DNA of 64,000 bases from Lepidostoma basale (GCA_022606425.2 JAHDVF020000673.1:310001-374000), one strand, 5' to 3'; shown: positions 41,525 through 52,412, counted from the stretch's first letter. The notes: generated by a model not told the origin, from the sequence alone. Made by a program: numbers and translations.

Positions 41525-42150
41525 ACTTACTTTCGCGAGCCTGATAACGGTCTAATCTCCACCTGAAACACAGAAAACTTCAAACCTATCCGTGGCATCA
41601 TCGCCAAACTGCGTACTTCATTCATCTACCCCGTAACATGTAGCCATCGGTCATCCAATTGGATATATACTCGTATAATACATCCAGAGGAATTTTCCAT
41701 AAAACAAATTGTTGTGAGGACATGCTTTTGTTTATTACAAAAAGTCGAATCAAATTCAGTTTTTCTGTATTTATTCTAAACAAAATAAAACACACATACA
41801 CATTTTTTGATTCCAAAAATCTTTATTATTCCATATAATTCATAATTTTGGAGACCGATTCTGAAAGCCGTCAAAATTTATATTTCTAAACATTGATTCA
41901 CTGGGCATATAATGGATCATATAATTAATCCTATCGTCATAACGTATAAATAGATATACATGTTTAATTGATTACGAATCATAATGACCCTGTAGCTAAA
42001 ATAAGTAATAGTTATTATGATTCAATAGCTCTAAATTTTAAATTGTTTAATACCAAAAAAATACTTTCGAAAACGGAATAATTTGCTACAGTTATTTAAG
42101 TATTATTTTAAGAGTTCTAAATTTAGAATCCCGTATTTGAATTTGAATCT
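41525..42150. other. AT-rich intergenic
   Basis: No frame or repeat recognised. Confidence 0.4.
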
Positions 42151-42428
42151 AACTAAATAATCACCACCCCGTTTCATTGAGCAGAGATGATGAGCAGAGA
42201 GATGAAGCAGAGATGATGGACCGCCTTATTGCTTTGTCCTGACATACTTCTTACATCGTAAGATGCACGCTCGTCAATATTGCCTACTTCGAATGTGGCC
42301 GCATTTTAGTATTTGATTAATTTGGTCACGACATTCTTTTCTTGGTCTTCCACGGCTTCTATTTCCATTCACATTGCTTATATAAAACATTATAACCATT
42401 TTCTTTCGTCCATTCTTTCCATATGTTT
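42150..42428 (-). mobile_element. LINE-A, 3' end, with small tandem duplication
   Basis: Inverted tail, then GAGCAGAGATGATGAGCAGA, a short local duplication within the C-terminal codons, then the R-P-R-K and E-E-R segments. Degraded. Confidence 0.7.
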
Positions 42429-42727
42429 AAAGTTTAAGGTATAATTCTCGATTATTTATATTTAGGAAACAAAACCCTTCCTTGGTAAGAATGAAAAAAA
42501 AAAACAATCAATTGTACATTAACTTTGTGGTTGCAAATGTAACTTAACCCCTTGGCTTACCTAATTTATTTATTTATTTGTTATTTGTATTGAATGTAGG
42601 AGAAGAAGAAAGTATTATGAACAAAAATTTAATTGTTTTAAGTTTTTACATATAAAATGCATGGATGAAGAAGGGATGGTTTAAACATTAAGCCATCTCA
42701 GGTATCTCTAAGAAAAAAATTATTTAA

Positions 42728-43518
42728 ACTAACTAACTAACCATCACGCCGTCTCCCCGAAGGGGTAGGCAGAAAGAATGGACTGCCACACCTTTCTTTC
42801 CTGACATATTTCTCTCGATTCCTAAACATTTATACATCGTGTCATGCACGCGCGTCGATTTCTCTGACTCCTCACATGGCCGACATTCAATATTTGATTT
42901 ATTTGATCGTACCACGATTTCCTCGGTCTTCCTCTGTTTCTGGTTCCATTTACATCATGAACATATAATTTTTTTTACCATTCTTTCTTCATTCATTCTT
43001 TCCATATGTCCAAACCATCTTAATGATCCTTTCATTATTTTGTTTATGACACCATCATTCGCACCGCATTCACTTCTTATATTTTCATTCGACACTCTAT
43101 CATACACAGAGTATCCACACATTCGTCTAAGAGATCTCATTTCTACTGCATTTATTCTACTTTCATCCTTCTTTTGCCAGTTCCATGCTTCGCTTCCATA
43201 CATAAGGGTCGGTAGAAGAACACCATTGTGCACTGCCATTCTAGCTTTTTTGGATAGGTTTTTGTTTGCGATGACAACTTTAAGTGCACCATTCACTTTG
43301 TTGCCTGCCCCAACCCTTCTTTGAATATCCCTCTCCACTCGCCCATCTCTTGTAAACATAGGTACTACCTAAATACACGAACTCAACTACTTGCTGCAAA
43401 TTTTCACCATTCACGCTAATGTTGCAGACTGTCATGGTTTCTTCCTTTTCAATAATCATTACCTTGGACTTATTAACATTCATCATCAGATCATTTCGCA
43501 TGCATACCTCATACATTA
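42728..43518 (-). mobile_element. LINE-A, longest uninterrupted copy
   Basis: Begins in the M-Y-E-V-C-M-R-N-D-L-M-M-N-V-N-K-S segment (43516), continues I-S-V-N-G-E-N-L and F-V-Y-L-G-S, then after one frameshift (near 43350) M-F-T-R-D-G-R-V-E-R-D-I, K-A-R-M-A-V-H-N-G-V-L-L-P-T-L-M-Y-G and S-L-R-R-M-C-G-Y-S-V-Y-D-R. A stop follows near 42955; the C-terminal part reads through G-D-G-V. TTATTTAA at 42720-42727 and 43525-43532 is a likely target duplication. Confidence 0.9.
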
Positions 43519-43539
43519 ATAAATTTATTTAACTAACAT

Positions 43540-44085
43540 TTATATATTTTTATTACTTACAATAAACTTCTAACGTGGAATTTCAAATAATTACATGAAT
43601 ATTTTTTTATTGTTATTGTTTTTAAAGTGTTTATTAAAGCATAGCAGACAATTAAAATTATAATTAGTATAATACAGCTGTCGTTTGTGAATTTTAATAA
43701 CTCAAGTTAAACAAATATTTCATTTTATTGTCATTGCTTCAGAAAACAGCTAAAATTCGGCTTTATCTATTTTTATAGATGTTTCTTACATTCATAATTT
43801 ATGAGTTATTAAATAAAAATCATTGCTTAATATTTATAGTTTTTCTTGAACAATACATATTTAATATTAATTATGATTTATGGGAGTGTCGTATTTCATG
43901 AGACACATTTTATTAAAATATTTAGAAGATGAATGTATTCAATAATATAATAAACAATAATAAACTGCTCAAATATAGTGATTCTATTTTCACTATCACA
44001 TTGTATTGTAGACTCACACTTCAAAAATATTTTAAAAACATTTTTTTTTTCACATTTCATAAACATGTAACGGATTCTATACATT
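43540..44085. other. AT-rich with an F1 trace
   Basis: 43830-43930 has TTTTTCTTGAACAATACATA, TTTATGGGAGTG and TTTCATGAGACAC, a worn F1 copy. No gene. Confidence 0.4.
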
Positions 44086-44091
44086 CATTTC

Positions 44092-44538
44092 TAACTAACT
44101 ATCACGCCGTTTTACTGGAGGGGTAGGCAGAGAGGATTGATCGCCATACCGTTCTGTCCTGACATACCTCTCTAGATTCCTCCACATTCATACATCGTAA
44201 CATGCACGCTCGATGATTTTCCCGACTTCGAATGTGGCCGCCTTTCAGTATTTGTTTAATATGGTCATGCCATGATTTCCTTGGTCTTCCATGGTTTCTC
44301 TTTCCACTCACACTGCTTGAATAAAATATTTTAACCATTCTTCTCGTTCATTCGTTCCATATGTCCAAACCATCTCAGGGATCCTCTTTTAATTTTACTT
44401 ATGATGCAATCAGTTGCCTTACATTTCTTCCTTATTTTGTCGTTCCGTTTTGTTATCATATATCATTTTCACGCACATTATTCATTCATATTTATCATTC
44501 ATCTTTTTTGACAGCTCCAAGCTTCACTTCCATCAATA
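44092..44538 (-). mobile_element. LINE-A, 3' third
   Basis: The minus frame 44102-44338 is open: M-V-K-I-F-Y-S-S-S-V-S-G-K-R-N, G-R-P-R-K-S-W-H-D and R-E-V-C-Q-D-R-T-V-W-R-S-I-L-S-A-Y-P. Upstream segments back to the S-W-S-C-like motif are frameshifted. Confidence 0.85.
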
Positions 44539-44542
44539 AATT

Positions 44543-44597
44543 TAAAAAATATACTGTAGAAGATGTACAAATCCCAAAACATATCTGTGAAAAGTGC
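44543..44597 (+). ncRNA. hammerhead-like motif, F11, worn
   Basis: GTAGAAGATG, short stem, CCCAAAACATATC and TGTGAAAAGTG. The core G of GAAA is changed. Included because of the shared TGTGAAAAGTG end. Confidence 0.25.
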
Positions 44598-44704
44598 AAA
44601 TAATTTTGTGGAAATACAATGTTCCAACCAAACATTTTAAAATATTTATATGTTATGGCATTCAGATAGTGAAAATTGATAATTATAAAACAAAAACAAA
44701 TCAA

Positions 44705-44945
44705 CAAACCATCACGCCGCCTTCCCGAAGGGTTAGTCTCATAAAGAATTAACCGCCACACTATTATTTTCTGAGAGACTTCTCTCGATTCCTTAACATT
44801 TATACATCGTGTCTTGCAGGCACGTCGATTTTTTCAATTCCTTACGTTTGTGCCACGTTTTCCTCGGTCTTCCCCTATATCTAATTTACTTATTTTTTAC
44901 CTTTCTTTCTTGATTAATTCTTTCCGTGTGTCAAAACCATCTTAA
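44705..44945 (-). mobile_element. LINE-A, 3' end, degraded
   Basis: Inverted AACCATCACGCCGCC stop region through the R-P-R-K-T-W and R-W-F segments, with several small deletions. Confidence 0.75.
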
Positions 44946-45270
44946 CTCTCTCTGCATTTCGAAGAGAAGGAAATCTTATAAACCATTTATTTAGATTAAT
45001 CAGGGAATATTTCGAGAACTTGGCTGTGCGGGAGGATGTTGGTCTTTTTGTCCCTGATAGATATCTCCGACAGCGACAGCACAGATTGTTTTACCTACTG
45101 GCCGCCGCGATGTCTCCTCGGATATCGACGTCTTTCATATTAGTGAAAGTACGTTCAGAAGACAAATACTTTTGACTTTGGAAAGTATCTTGTATTCCTA
45201 ATATCGAACCATCTCTCATGCGTTTCTGGTATTATGTTGTATGTATAAAATATTTTACCTGTGCTCAATT
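44946..45270. other. unique sequence, nothing identified
   Basis: A less AT-rich stretch at 45000-45160 has no frame above 60 codons and no recognised repeat. Confidence 0.4.
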
Positions 45271-45271
45271 A

Positions 45272-45780
45272 ACATTTATGATGGCAGTGCACAATGGTGT
45301 TCTTTTACCGACTCTTATGTGTGAAAGCGAAGCATGGAACTGGCAAAATGAGGATGAAAGTAGAATAAATGCAGTAGAAATGAAATCTCTTAGACGAATG
45401 TGTGGATACTCTGTGTATGATGTATCGAATGAAAATATAAAAAGTGAATGCGGTGCAAATGAACAAAATAATGAAAGGATCATTGAGATGGTTTGGAGAT
45501 ATGGAAAGAATGAATAAAGAAATAATGGTAAAAAAAATTATAAGTTAACGATGTAAATGGAACTAGAAATAGAGGAATACCGAGGAAAACGTGGTACGAT
45601 CAAATAAATCAAATATTGAATGTCGGCCACGTGAAGAGTTAGAGAAATCGACGCGCGTGCATGACATGATGTATGAATGTTGAGGAAGCAAGAGAAGATT
45701 GTCAGGAAAGAAATGTGTGACAGTCCAATATTTCTGCCTACCCCTTCGGGGAGACGGCCTGATGGTTAGTTAGTTAGTTT
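45272..45780 (+). mobile_element. LINE-A, 3' half
   Basis: Starts M-M-A-V-H-N-G-V-L-L-P-T-L, C-E-S-E-A-W-N-W-Q and S-L-R-R-M-C-G-Y-S-V-Y-D; ends S-I-like, A-Y-P-F-G-E-T-A. The stop region reads GGCCTGATGG, not the usual GGCGTGATGG, a marker shared with its inverted duplicate at 48570. Confidence 0.85.
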
Positions 45781-46149
45781 ATAAATCTTTTCGTAGTGTA
45801 TCCTATAGTTTTTATTTTTTAGGTAAATAAATCATACGTGTATTGCTTATGTAATTTAGCATCAAACTATTTCGTGGTAATTTAATATTCCTGTGGAGAA
45901 TCAATATTAATATCCTTAGATTATCTTTTTTTAACTTTAAAGTTGTAATGTGAGAACGGGTTCAGACATTTTTTGTTGGAGAAGGTAGCCATCTTGTCTG
46001 CCAGGAGAATGACGTGGAGTACCGAAGTATAGCTTTATAGCCCGTTCATCCAAATATGTTCCGTGTCTAGCACATATATTTTTTAAGTTTTTCTGTATTC
46101 ATGACTGTAGAATAAATATGTTTTATACCAAACGAACACAAACAATCGA

Positions 46150-46372
46150 ACCATTACACCATTTCTCCGAAGTGGTAGGCAGAGAGAATGGACCGCCACA
46201 CTACTCGATCCTGACACACCTCTCTAGCTTCCTCCACATTGCCAACTTTTAAAATGCTATTAATTTGGTCATGCCAAGTTTTCCACGATCTCCCACGAAC
46301 GTATGGTATACTTTCTTAACCATTATTCCTTCATCCATGCGTTCCATACGTCCAAACCAACTGTTCCAACCT
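46150..46372 (-). mobile_element. LINE-A, 3' end (left arm)
   Basis: CATTACACCATTTCTCCGAA through the C-terminal codons, with a deletion of the R-R-N-R-R-A-C-M segment, to R-P-R and E-G-I-M-V-K-K. The same deletion is present in the copy at 47998. Confidence 0.8.
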
Positions 46373-46522
46373 CTGTTCTCTACAAAATTTATTAAATTTT
46401 AAAAATGAAATAAAATAAATTTGTAATCACTCCACGTCCACAATGTCATGGTGGCCCAAATGTCAACGACTAAGAACACAATTTTGACAGATTTCTTAAA
46501 TTTTAAATTAATACCTTGATAG

Positions 46523-46950
46523 ATGAGAACTGACAGTAAGGTCAGAGTATACAAAACCTGCGTTAGGCCTATACTGGCATATAGCATTGAGACCAGAGCG
46601 GATACGACAAGAACGAAGTCTAAAGTGCGGGTTACCGAGATGTGGACGCTGAGGATGATAGCAGGACAGACTCTCCGAGATAGGGTGAGGAACACGGCTA
46701 TTCGCGAAATCTGCAAGGTGTAAGATGTCGTGAGATGGGGCAGACAACGCAGAAGATACTGGAATGCGCACGTGCAGAGGATATATCCCACCAAAATCCC
46801 ACACGCTGTGACGCATCAGAATCCTGCCGGCTATCGTCCCCCCAGAAGACCGCCAAAGCAATGGAGGGATAGCTGAGAGTCGACCTCCCAAGAGAGGCCA
46901 GCCTGATTACAGGAACAGACCAAAGGTCTAAAAGAAGAAGAAGAAGAAGA
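46523..46950 (+). mobile_element. LINE-D3, 3' end
   Basis: M-R-T-D-S-K-V-R-V-Y-K-T-C-V-R-P-I-L-A-Y, T-L-R-M-I-A-G-Q-T-L-R-D-R, E-I-C-K-V, then after a stop R-P-P-K-Q-W-R-D and an AAAGAAGAAGAAGAAGA tail. Confidence 0.8.
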
Positions 46951-47084
46951 CCTTGAATGATACGACGTTATCTAATAACTTTATTGAAATCTATTGATTA
47001 ATTATACATCTATAATAAATAAAACGAAGAATTTTAGGAACTTCTTTTACTTGCTACCACTACTTCTATATGGCGACATGCCTT

Positions 47085-47310
47085 TATATCCATTTCGACA
47101 GCGAACGGTTTCGCCAGGCATCGACAGACTAGTAATAAGACAAAATAAAGTCTGAACCCGTTCTCATGTTACAAGTTTTACTAAGGATTCGAACTATGCA
47201 ATAATTAATACTAAATTTTCACAGACTGGTTACCAGTCTGACGATGCTAGTAAACCTGTCGAAACCAGTCGCTGTTGAAATAAAGACAACAGTGGATGTG
47301 GTTTTTATAA
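47085..47310. repeat. family F2 palindrome, interrupted
   Basis: Left arm to 47135 (CGACAGCGAACGGTTTCGCC), about 85 bp of unrelated sequence, then the right arm from 47220 with AAACCTGTCGAAACCAGTCG and AAATAAAGACAACAGTGG. Confidence 0.7.
47233..47275 (+). ncRNA. hammerhead-like motif, F2
   Basis: CTGACGA (47238-47244) matches CUGANGA exactly. T follows, then a GCTAG-containing stem, GAAAC, CAGTC. CAGT before the core pairs with GCTG after GTC as a 4-bp stem I (one G-U). Confidence 0.5.
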
Positions 47311-47314
47311 AATA

Positions 47315-47850
47315 TGGTTTTATTATTTAATATTTTTAATTCTATGAAATATATCGACCCTCATATAAGGACCTCTCGAATGGTTCAGAAGTTGCATATC
47401 TAGACAGGTTCAGCCAGTATTGATATTCAACCAGTCACTCGCCCCACACCAATGCCTCTTCAACCATAGGACATGGAGAATTCCAACCGCTTACCCGAAG
47501 CTGTTATAGGCGAACGGCGCTTTTCGTCAGCTTCGCTCATTTAATTCGCGGGATGGTTCTACACAGTGGCAGGTGAAATAATCTATGTTGCCTTTGTCGC
47601 AGATAATTGTCAGGGACAAACAAAGTCAAGTCATTCAAAATATCCGAGTTATGTATTCGACCACGAATCAGTTGAAAAAAATAAATAAAACCATACATAG
47701 TTTGCAGAGTGCAGGTGCAGTTTCATGACCGATTCTTGTCTGCGAAGTCGCTGTTTTTTATACATTATTTCGGAACCGATTTATATGAATGGACTTTAAC
47801 TGACTTTTATTATCTGTTGCTTCTTAGTACGTGTACTTTGTACTCTGCAG
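47315..47850. other. unique sequence, nothing identified
   Basis: Spacer of the inverted duplication. No frame of note except a 77-codon one at 47709-47942 that runs into the LINE-D3 remnant. Confidence 0.4.
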
Positions 47851-47997
47851 ACATACGGAAACATGCTATATGCCAGTATAGGCCTAACGCAGGTTTTGTA
47901 TACTCTGACCTTACTGTCAGTTTTCATCTTTCAAGGTATTAATTTAAGAAATCTGTCAAAATTGTGTTCTTAGTCGTTGACATTTGGGCCACCATGG

Positions 47998-48180
47998 ATG
48001 AAGGAATAATGGTTAAGAAAGTATACCATACGTTCGTGGGAGATCGTGAAAAACTTGGCATGACCAAATTAATAGCATTTTAAAAGTTGGCAATGTGGAG
48101 GAAGCTAGAGAGGTGTGTCAGGATCGAGTAGTGTGGTGGTCCATTCTCTCTGCCTACCACTTCGGAGAAATGGTGTAATG
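47998..48180 (+). mobile_element. LINE-A, 3' end (right arm)
   Basis: Mirror of 46150-46372, starting GATGAAGGAATAATGGTTAA and ending CTACCACTTCGGAGAAATGG. Confidence 0.8.
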
Positions 48181-48555
48181 GTTCGATTGTTTGTGTTCGT
48201 TTGGTACAAAACATATTTATTCTACAGTCATGAATACAGAAAAACTTAAAAAATATATGTGCTAGACACGGAACATATTTGGATGAACGGGCTATAAAGC
48301 TATACTTCGGTACTCCACGTCATTCTCCTGGCAGACAAGATGGCTACCTTCTCCAACAAAAAATGTCTGAACCCGTTCTCACATTACAACTTTAAAGTTA
48401 AAAAAAGATAATCTAAGGATATTAATATTGATTCTCCACAGGAATATTAAATTACCACGAAATAGTTTGATGCTAAATTACATAAGCAATACACGTATGA
48501 TTTATTTACCTAAAAAATAAAAACTATAGGATACACTACGAAAAGATTTATAAAC

Positions 48556-48785
48556 TAACTAACTAACCATCAGGCCGTCTCCCCGAAGGAGTAGGCAGAA
48601 AGAATGGACTGCCACACTTTTCTTTTTTGGACATATTTCTCTCGATTCCTCAACATTCATACATCGTGTCATGCAGGCGCGTCGATTTCTCTGACTCCTC
48701 ACGTGTCCGACATTCAATATTTTATTTATTTAATCTTGAGTCTTCCCCTATTTCTAGTTCCATTGACATCGTTGAAATATAATTT
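48556..48785 (-). mobile_element. LINE-A, 3' end (right arm)
   Basis: Mirror of the end of the copy at 45272, with the same GGCCTGATGG-type stop marker. A short internal deletion affects the R-P-R-K-T-W codons. Confidence 0.8.
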
Positions 48786-49075
48786 TTATATGACGTCAAC
48801 ATAAAAAAATGAATATGTTAATAAAATAATTTAGTTCATTTGTGCTATTATGTAATAGATTGCGGAAATTAAATACTGCAAGTGTAACAATAAAGTCACG
48901 GACATGTTAAAGTTCATAAAAATCGACGTGTGTGCATAAACTGCTAGTTGAATGTGGATAATACCGATGAATGGTATTTCTGTGTAGAAGATGTGGCGGT
49001 CTTTTCAGACTATGTCAAAGGGGAAATATTCGAATATTTTTTTGAAAGCAACAGAAACAACTTTTTTTTTGCTCT

Positions 49076-49125
49076 CGTCACAAACATGTTTCGGAACACA
49101 GACGCCAATTCTCAGTGTAGAAATT
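49076..49125 (-). ncRNA. hammerhead-like motif, F11
   Basis: On the minus strand: CTACA, CTGAGAAT, a stem ending TTCC, GAAACATGTT and TGTGACG. CTACA pairs partly with TGTG. Position 8 of the core is A not G. Confidence 0.35.
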
Positions 49126-49129
49126 TTAA

Positions 49130-49380
49130 TGTAAAATATTGGTTATCATCAGCGTCTTGTATGTCATGTTCAGTTTTGATTGTAACCTATTTTGTCCATT
49201 GAGAATTGAGGTTTAATACCATAAACTTTTTATTTCTTAATGAATAATGATGTTAAACAATATAAGGGACTCGACTGGCTTGAGAAGCTTTGAGCTGTTT
49301 GAGCTGCCAGGGACAGAGACTCGTACTCACAATTGAAAACACCGGAAAAATAATAAGAAAATAAATTAAATGATACAATA
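49130..49380. other. intergenic, nothing identified
   Basis: No frame or repeat recognised. Confidence 0.4.
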
Positions 49381-49383
49381 AAT

Positions 49384-49695
49384 TGGCGATAGCAGGCAAG
49401 ACACTGAGGGATCGCGTGAGGAACACCAGAATAAAAGAGATATGTGAGGTTGAGGATATTATAAGATGGGGCAGACAGCGAAAAAGGGACTGGTACGGTC
49501 ATGTTCAAAGAATGGACTCCACCAGACTCCCCTATATTGCATTGCATAATCAACCTCATGGGACTCGTCCTCGTGGAAGACCTCATAAAAGATGGAAGGA
49601 CAGCTAGGAATCTACCTCACAGGAGGAGCAACACTCTGGAGAACAGACCACATAGGAAGATACACCAATAAGGAAGAAGAAGAAGAATAAGAATA
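49384..49695 (+). mobile_element. LINE-D1, 3' end, uninterrupted
   Basis: A-I-A-G-K-T-L-R-D-R-V-R-N-T-R-I-K-E-I-C-E, D-I-I-R-W-G-R-Q-R-K-R-D-W-Y-G and R-P-R-G-R-P-H-K-R-W-K-D, stop, then a GAAGAAGAAGAAGAA tail. Serves as the reference for the split copy at 21270-23350. Confidence 0.85.
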
Positions 49696-49699
49696 AATT

Positions 49700-50050
49700 A
49701 ATGAAAATGTCACTGGCAATGCTGATATTATGAGATGTATGTACGTTCATATATCTGGAGCAAATAGAGTCAACTCCTTCGAGATTATGGCATTAGTAAA
49801 AACAGTATGCCTCAGTTTTCCTTGCCAAGATTCTGGAAGTATTGGATACATGGGTAATTTGTTTTTCCTTGATTTTCATTGATCGCGCGCAATGTGGGCG
49901 ATACGTTTCCCAAAATATCCCGTTGCAGGCTGGCGCCAGATGCACGGAGATGCAGAGCGTAAACCACATTGCATCAGAATCTAATAAGAATCTGAAAAAT
50001 AAAGCGATGTTTCGAAATATTCGAAACGTATAATATCAATCATTACGATA
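49700..50050. other. unique sequence, nothing identified
   Basis: A 63-codon frame at 49842 has no recognised domain. Confidence 0.4.
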
Positions 50051-50052
50051 TT

Positions 50053-50250
50053 TTTATGAATTAAAACACTGTTTTTTCCACCTTTGAGTTTATTCTTCTC
50101 TACATATAAACACACTCAACGACGACGATATAAACTCACGATACATATAAACAATTTATATTGGGTTTATATCGTTTTTCCGATGATGAAGGTGTAAAGC
50201 CTTCGAAACATGTCGACAAAAATTAACTCAAGTGTTTTAATTCATAAAAA
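50053..50250. repeat. family F7 element
   Basis: Short outer arms ATGAATTAAAACACT and AGTGTTTTAATTCAT bracket about 165 bp. Only the right side holds the ribozyme-like core. Confidence 0.65.
50176..50217 (+). ncRNA. hammerhead-like motif, F7
   Basis: CCGATGA (U4 changed to C), T, then a clean GAAGG/CCTTC stem with a TGTAAAG loop, GAAAC, the self-complementary ACATGT and C. TTTT before the core can pair with GACA after it only in part. Confidence 0.45.
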
Positions 50251-50364
50251 AAAATCGTCACAATGGATTTCCACAGTGTTAAATTTATCTACAAATATCA
50301 ATCATTATACTATTATATTATTATATATTAACCCTTAATTAGACGCAAGAAAACTGATTATCTA

Positions 50365-50565
50365 AATTGATATTAATACGAATGAAAAGGTCTCTTTTAG
50401 GGGAATGACATGTTTCGCCTTGCTAATACTTGAACAAAGGCGAAACATATTATTCCCATAAAATATAACAAAAATTCTAGAAAACAGACGTTTTCATTAG
50501 TACATATTAATCAATTAATATGGAGTTTTACATAATTGTTCAAGAAACAATAAATTTATTTATAT
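50365..50565. repeat. family F1 element, complete
   Basis: Left arm ATTAATACGAATGAAAAGG, centre GGCGAAACATATTATTCCC, right arm TTCTAGAAAACAGACG, then the terminal module TTCAAGAAACAATAAAT. The left TTCTAGAAG segment is deleted. Confidence 0.7.
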
Positions 50566-50639
50566 TGTTTTCAAACTTCTTCTTCTTCTTTTCTTGTCCT
50601 GTCACACCTCCGTGGTGCATATAGCCTCAAGGAACAGTA

Positions 50640-51296
50640 TGTGTAAACCATCTTAGTGAACCTTTCTTGATTTTATTTATCACGCATTTTTTTTATTTTT
50701 TTTATTATACGATTTTATTTTGGGAGTATCGTGAGAGGACTCTCATTACTGATACCCCATTATTTATGATATGACTTTTTAATACATTATTATAAACAGG
50801 AAATATACTTATTGTAAAAAATTATACATAGAATTACTTAAAACTAACTAAACTAAATAATCGAGCAAATACAAATTACGGCAAGTCAAAATCACAATTA
50901 AATTTAAGTTTTTTAAAAGTTAAATATAAATTACACACATTCCTTACATTCTTACATTCCTTTCTTACTTCATCATTAGATAAATGTAAATCGATAATAT
51001 ATATCATAAAGATAAAATAAATCAAATATTGAATGTCGGCCATGTGAGCGATGACGCGATATATGAATGTTGAGGAAGCGAGAGAAATATGTCAGGAAAG
51101 AAAAGTGTGGCAGTCCATTCTTTCTGCCTACACCTTCGGCGAGACAGCGTGATGGTAAGTTAATTAGTTAGTTATCATTAGATATTCTTTCGTACATTGT
51201 TTTTGCACACATTCTTCATAGTGACCTTATTTCTACGGCATTTATCCTACTTTCATCCTTCTTCTGCCAACTCCAAGCTTCACTTATGAGAGCTTC
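50640..51296 (-). mobile_element. LINE-A copy with two insertions
   Basis: Three pieces in order: 50640-50690 (K-N-Q-E-R-F-T-K-M-V), 50940-50982 (K-K-G-M-like) and 51175-51296 (S-W-Q-K-K-D-E...T-M). The first gap holds 250 bp of AT-rich sequence; the second holds a plus-strand LINE-A. Confidence 0.7.
50983..51174 (+). mobile_element. LINE-A inserted in LINE-A
   Basis: 3' end from the N-Q-I-L-N-V-G-H segment to the stop, with a GGTAAGTTAATTAGTTAGTT tail. ATCATTAGATA at 50972-50982 and 51174-51184 is an exact 11-bp target duplication. Confidence 0.85.
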
Positions 51297-51313
51297 TTTT
51301 TTATTTTCATTTA

Positions 51314-51913
51314 GGGTAAGCAGTACAATGATTGGCACTCTAAGAAAAACTTTTCATGTTTCATGTCTATGCGTCTCACTTTTAATGTTTATGATTTTTT
51401 TCTTTTTAAATTCATATTTTATGAACTATTTAGATAATAAAAAACACACACAGCAATCCTTCTGAAATAACCATTAGTCGTAGATTTTTTTGCAAAAAAA
51501 ATATCCTAAAAACATAATCATTGGCACCTCGAGTATAATGATTGACATGACGTCAATGTATAATTATTGGCACAGTAAATATATTTATTCAGAGGGATCA
51601 TTCTCATTATCTACTTCTAAATTGGTTGTTTCTGTACTAATCCAAGTAGGTTTAAGTTTTTTTGTAAATATTAAATAATGCATTGAAATCATGTGACTTG
51701 TTGACGTTTTTTTTCCATTTCCATTTCTTTTTCCATTTCTCAATTAGTTTTACCAGGCATGAAAAAATAAATTCCTCAAATGCAAAATATATTAATTAAA
51801 GATTTTAAAACAGTGCGAAAATTTTTTATTTCGACAATTTTACAGTTTCTACGTGCTATTGAAACGAAGAGTGCCAATCATTGGGGGGGTGCCAACATTA
51901 GTACTTCTTACCC
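51314..51913. mobile_element. pogo-like MITE, 600 bp
   Basis: Ends GGGTAAGCAGTAC and, inverted, GGGTAAGAAGTAC, flanked by TA. The subterminal word ATGATTGGCAC or close variants occurs near 51328, 51517, 51538, 51562, 51871 and 51888, on both strands. This layout parallels the pogo-like element at 21526. Interior AT-rich, non-coding. Confidence 0.65.
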
Positions 51914-51919
51914 TATAAC

Positions 51920-52235
51920 ACTTCAGCCTAATTTAACTGACTTTTTTTTTTTCAAAAATCGAATATATCGAAATTCTATTATTATGTCTGAGAACTGTCG
52001 TAGGTAATGTACTTTTCGTTTGTGGATTTTCTTTCTCGAATGTTTGCCCCTTTCCGGGGGTATATAAGGTGGTGGCGGGCCCGCAATGCTGAAACTCTAT
52101 ACCTCGCCCAAGTGATGGGAGTCTAGTGGGTACGGGCTCAAAGTAAATGCAGTGATGACCCTGAAACAGCACGTGTAGACCGGATCAGAAGGGTAACCAT
52201 GAGTCATGAAAAAACATTTAAATATCACATTTTTT
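51920..52235. other. unique sequence, nothing identified
   Basis: Less AT-rich between 52020 and 52200. A 79-codon minus frame (51933-52172) has no recognised domain. Confidence 0.4.
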
Positions 52236-52238
52236 CCA

Positions 52239-52288
52239 CTTTTCACAAACATATTTCGGAACAATAGATGTCCTTCATCAGTGTAAAA
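52239..52288 (-). ncRNA. hammerhead-like motif, F11, best stem I
   Basis: Minus strand: TTTTTACA, CTGATGA (exact), A, GGACA...TGTTCC stem II with one bulge, GAAAT, ATGTT, TGTGAAAA. The eight bases before the core pair with the eight after GTT (one G-U), a full stem I. The cleavage triplet would be GUU, allowed by the NUH rule but less common than GUC. Confidence 0.5.
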
Positions 52289-52301
52289 AAATTAACAATA
52301 C

Positions 52302-52412
52302 TAACTAACTAACTAACTAACCATCACGCCGTTTCTCAGAAGGGGTAAGCAGAAATAACGAACTGCTACACTTTTCTTTTCTCATGTTCCTCAACATTCA
52401 TACAACGTGTTA
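52302..52412 (-). mobile_element. LINE-A, extreme 3' end
   Basis: Five inverted tail units (CTAACTAACTAACTAACTAA), stop region and the last codons back to the N-V-E-E segment. Confidence 0.8.

Larger units (their letters stand above)
45535..48785. repeat. inverted duplication, arms of about 1 kb
   Basis: Left arm 45535-46587 and right arm 47863-48785 are near-identical in inverted order, separated by 1275 bp. The arms include one LINE-A end, unique DNA (about 45785-46150, mirrored at 48185-48550), an opposite LINE-A end and the start of LINE-D3. Because several elements and unique sequence are copied together this is a segmental duplication, not a transposon terminus. The right arm lacks 111 bp (46340-46450) that lie between two CATG tetramers in the left arm. 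Confidence 0.9.
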
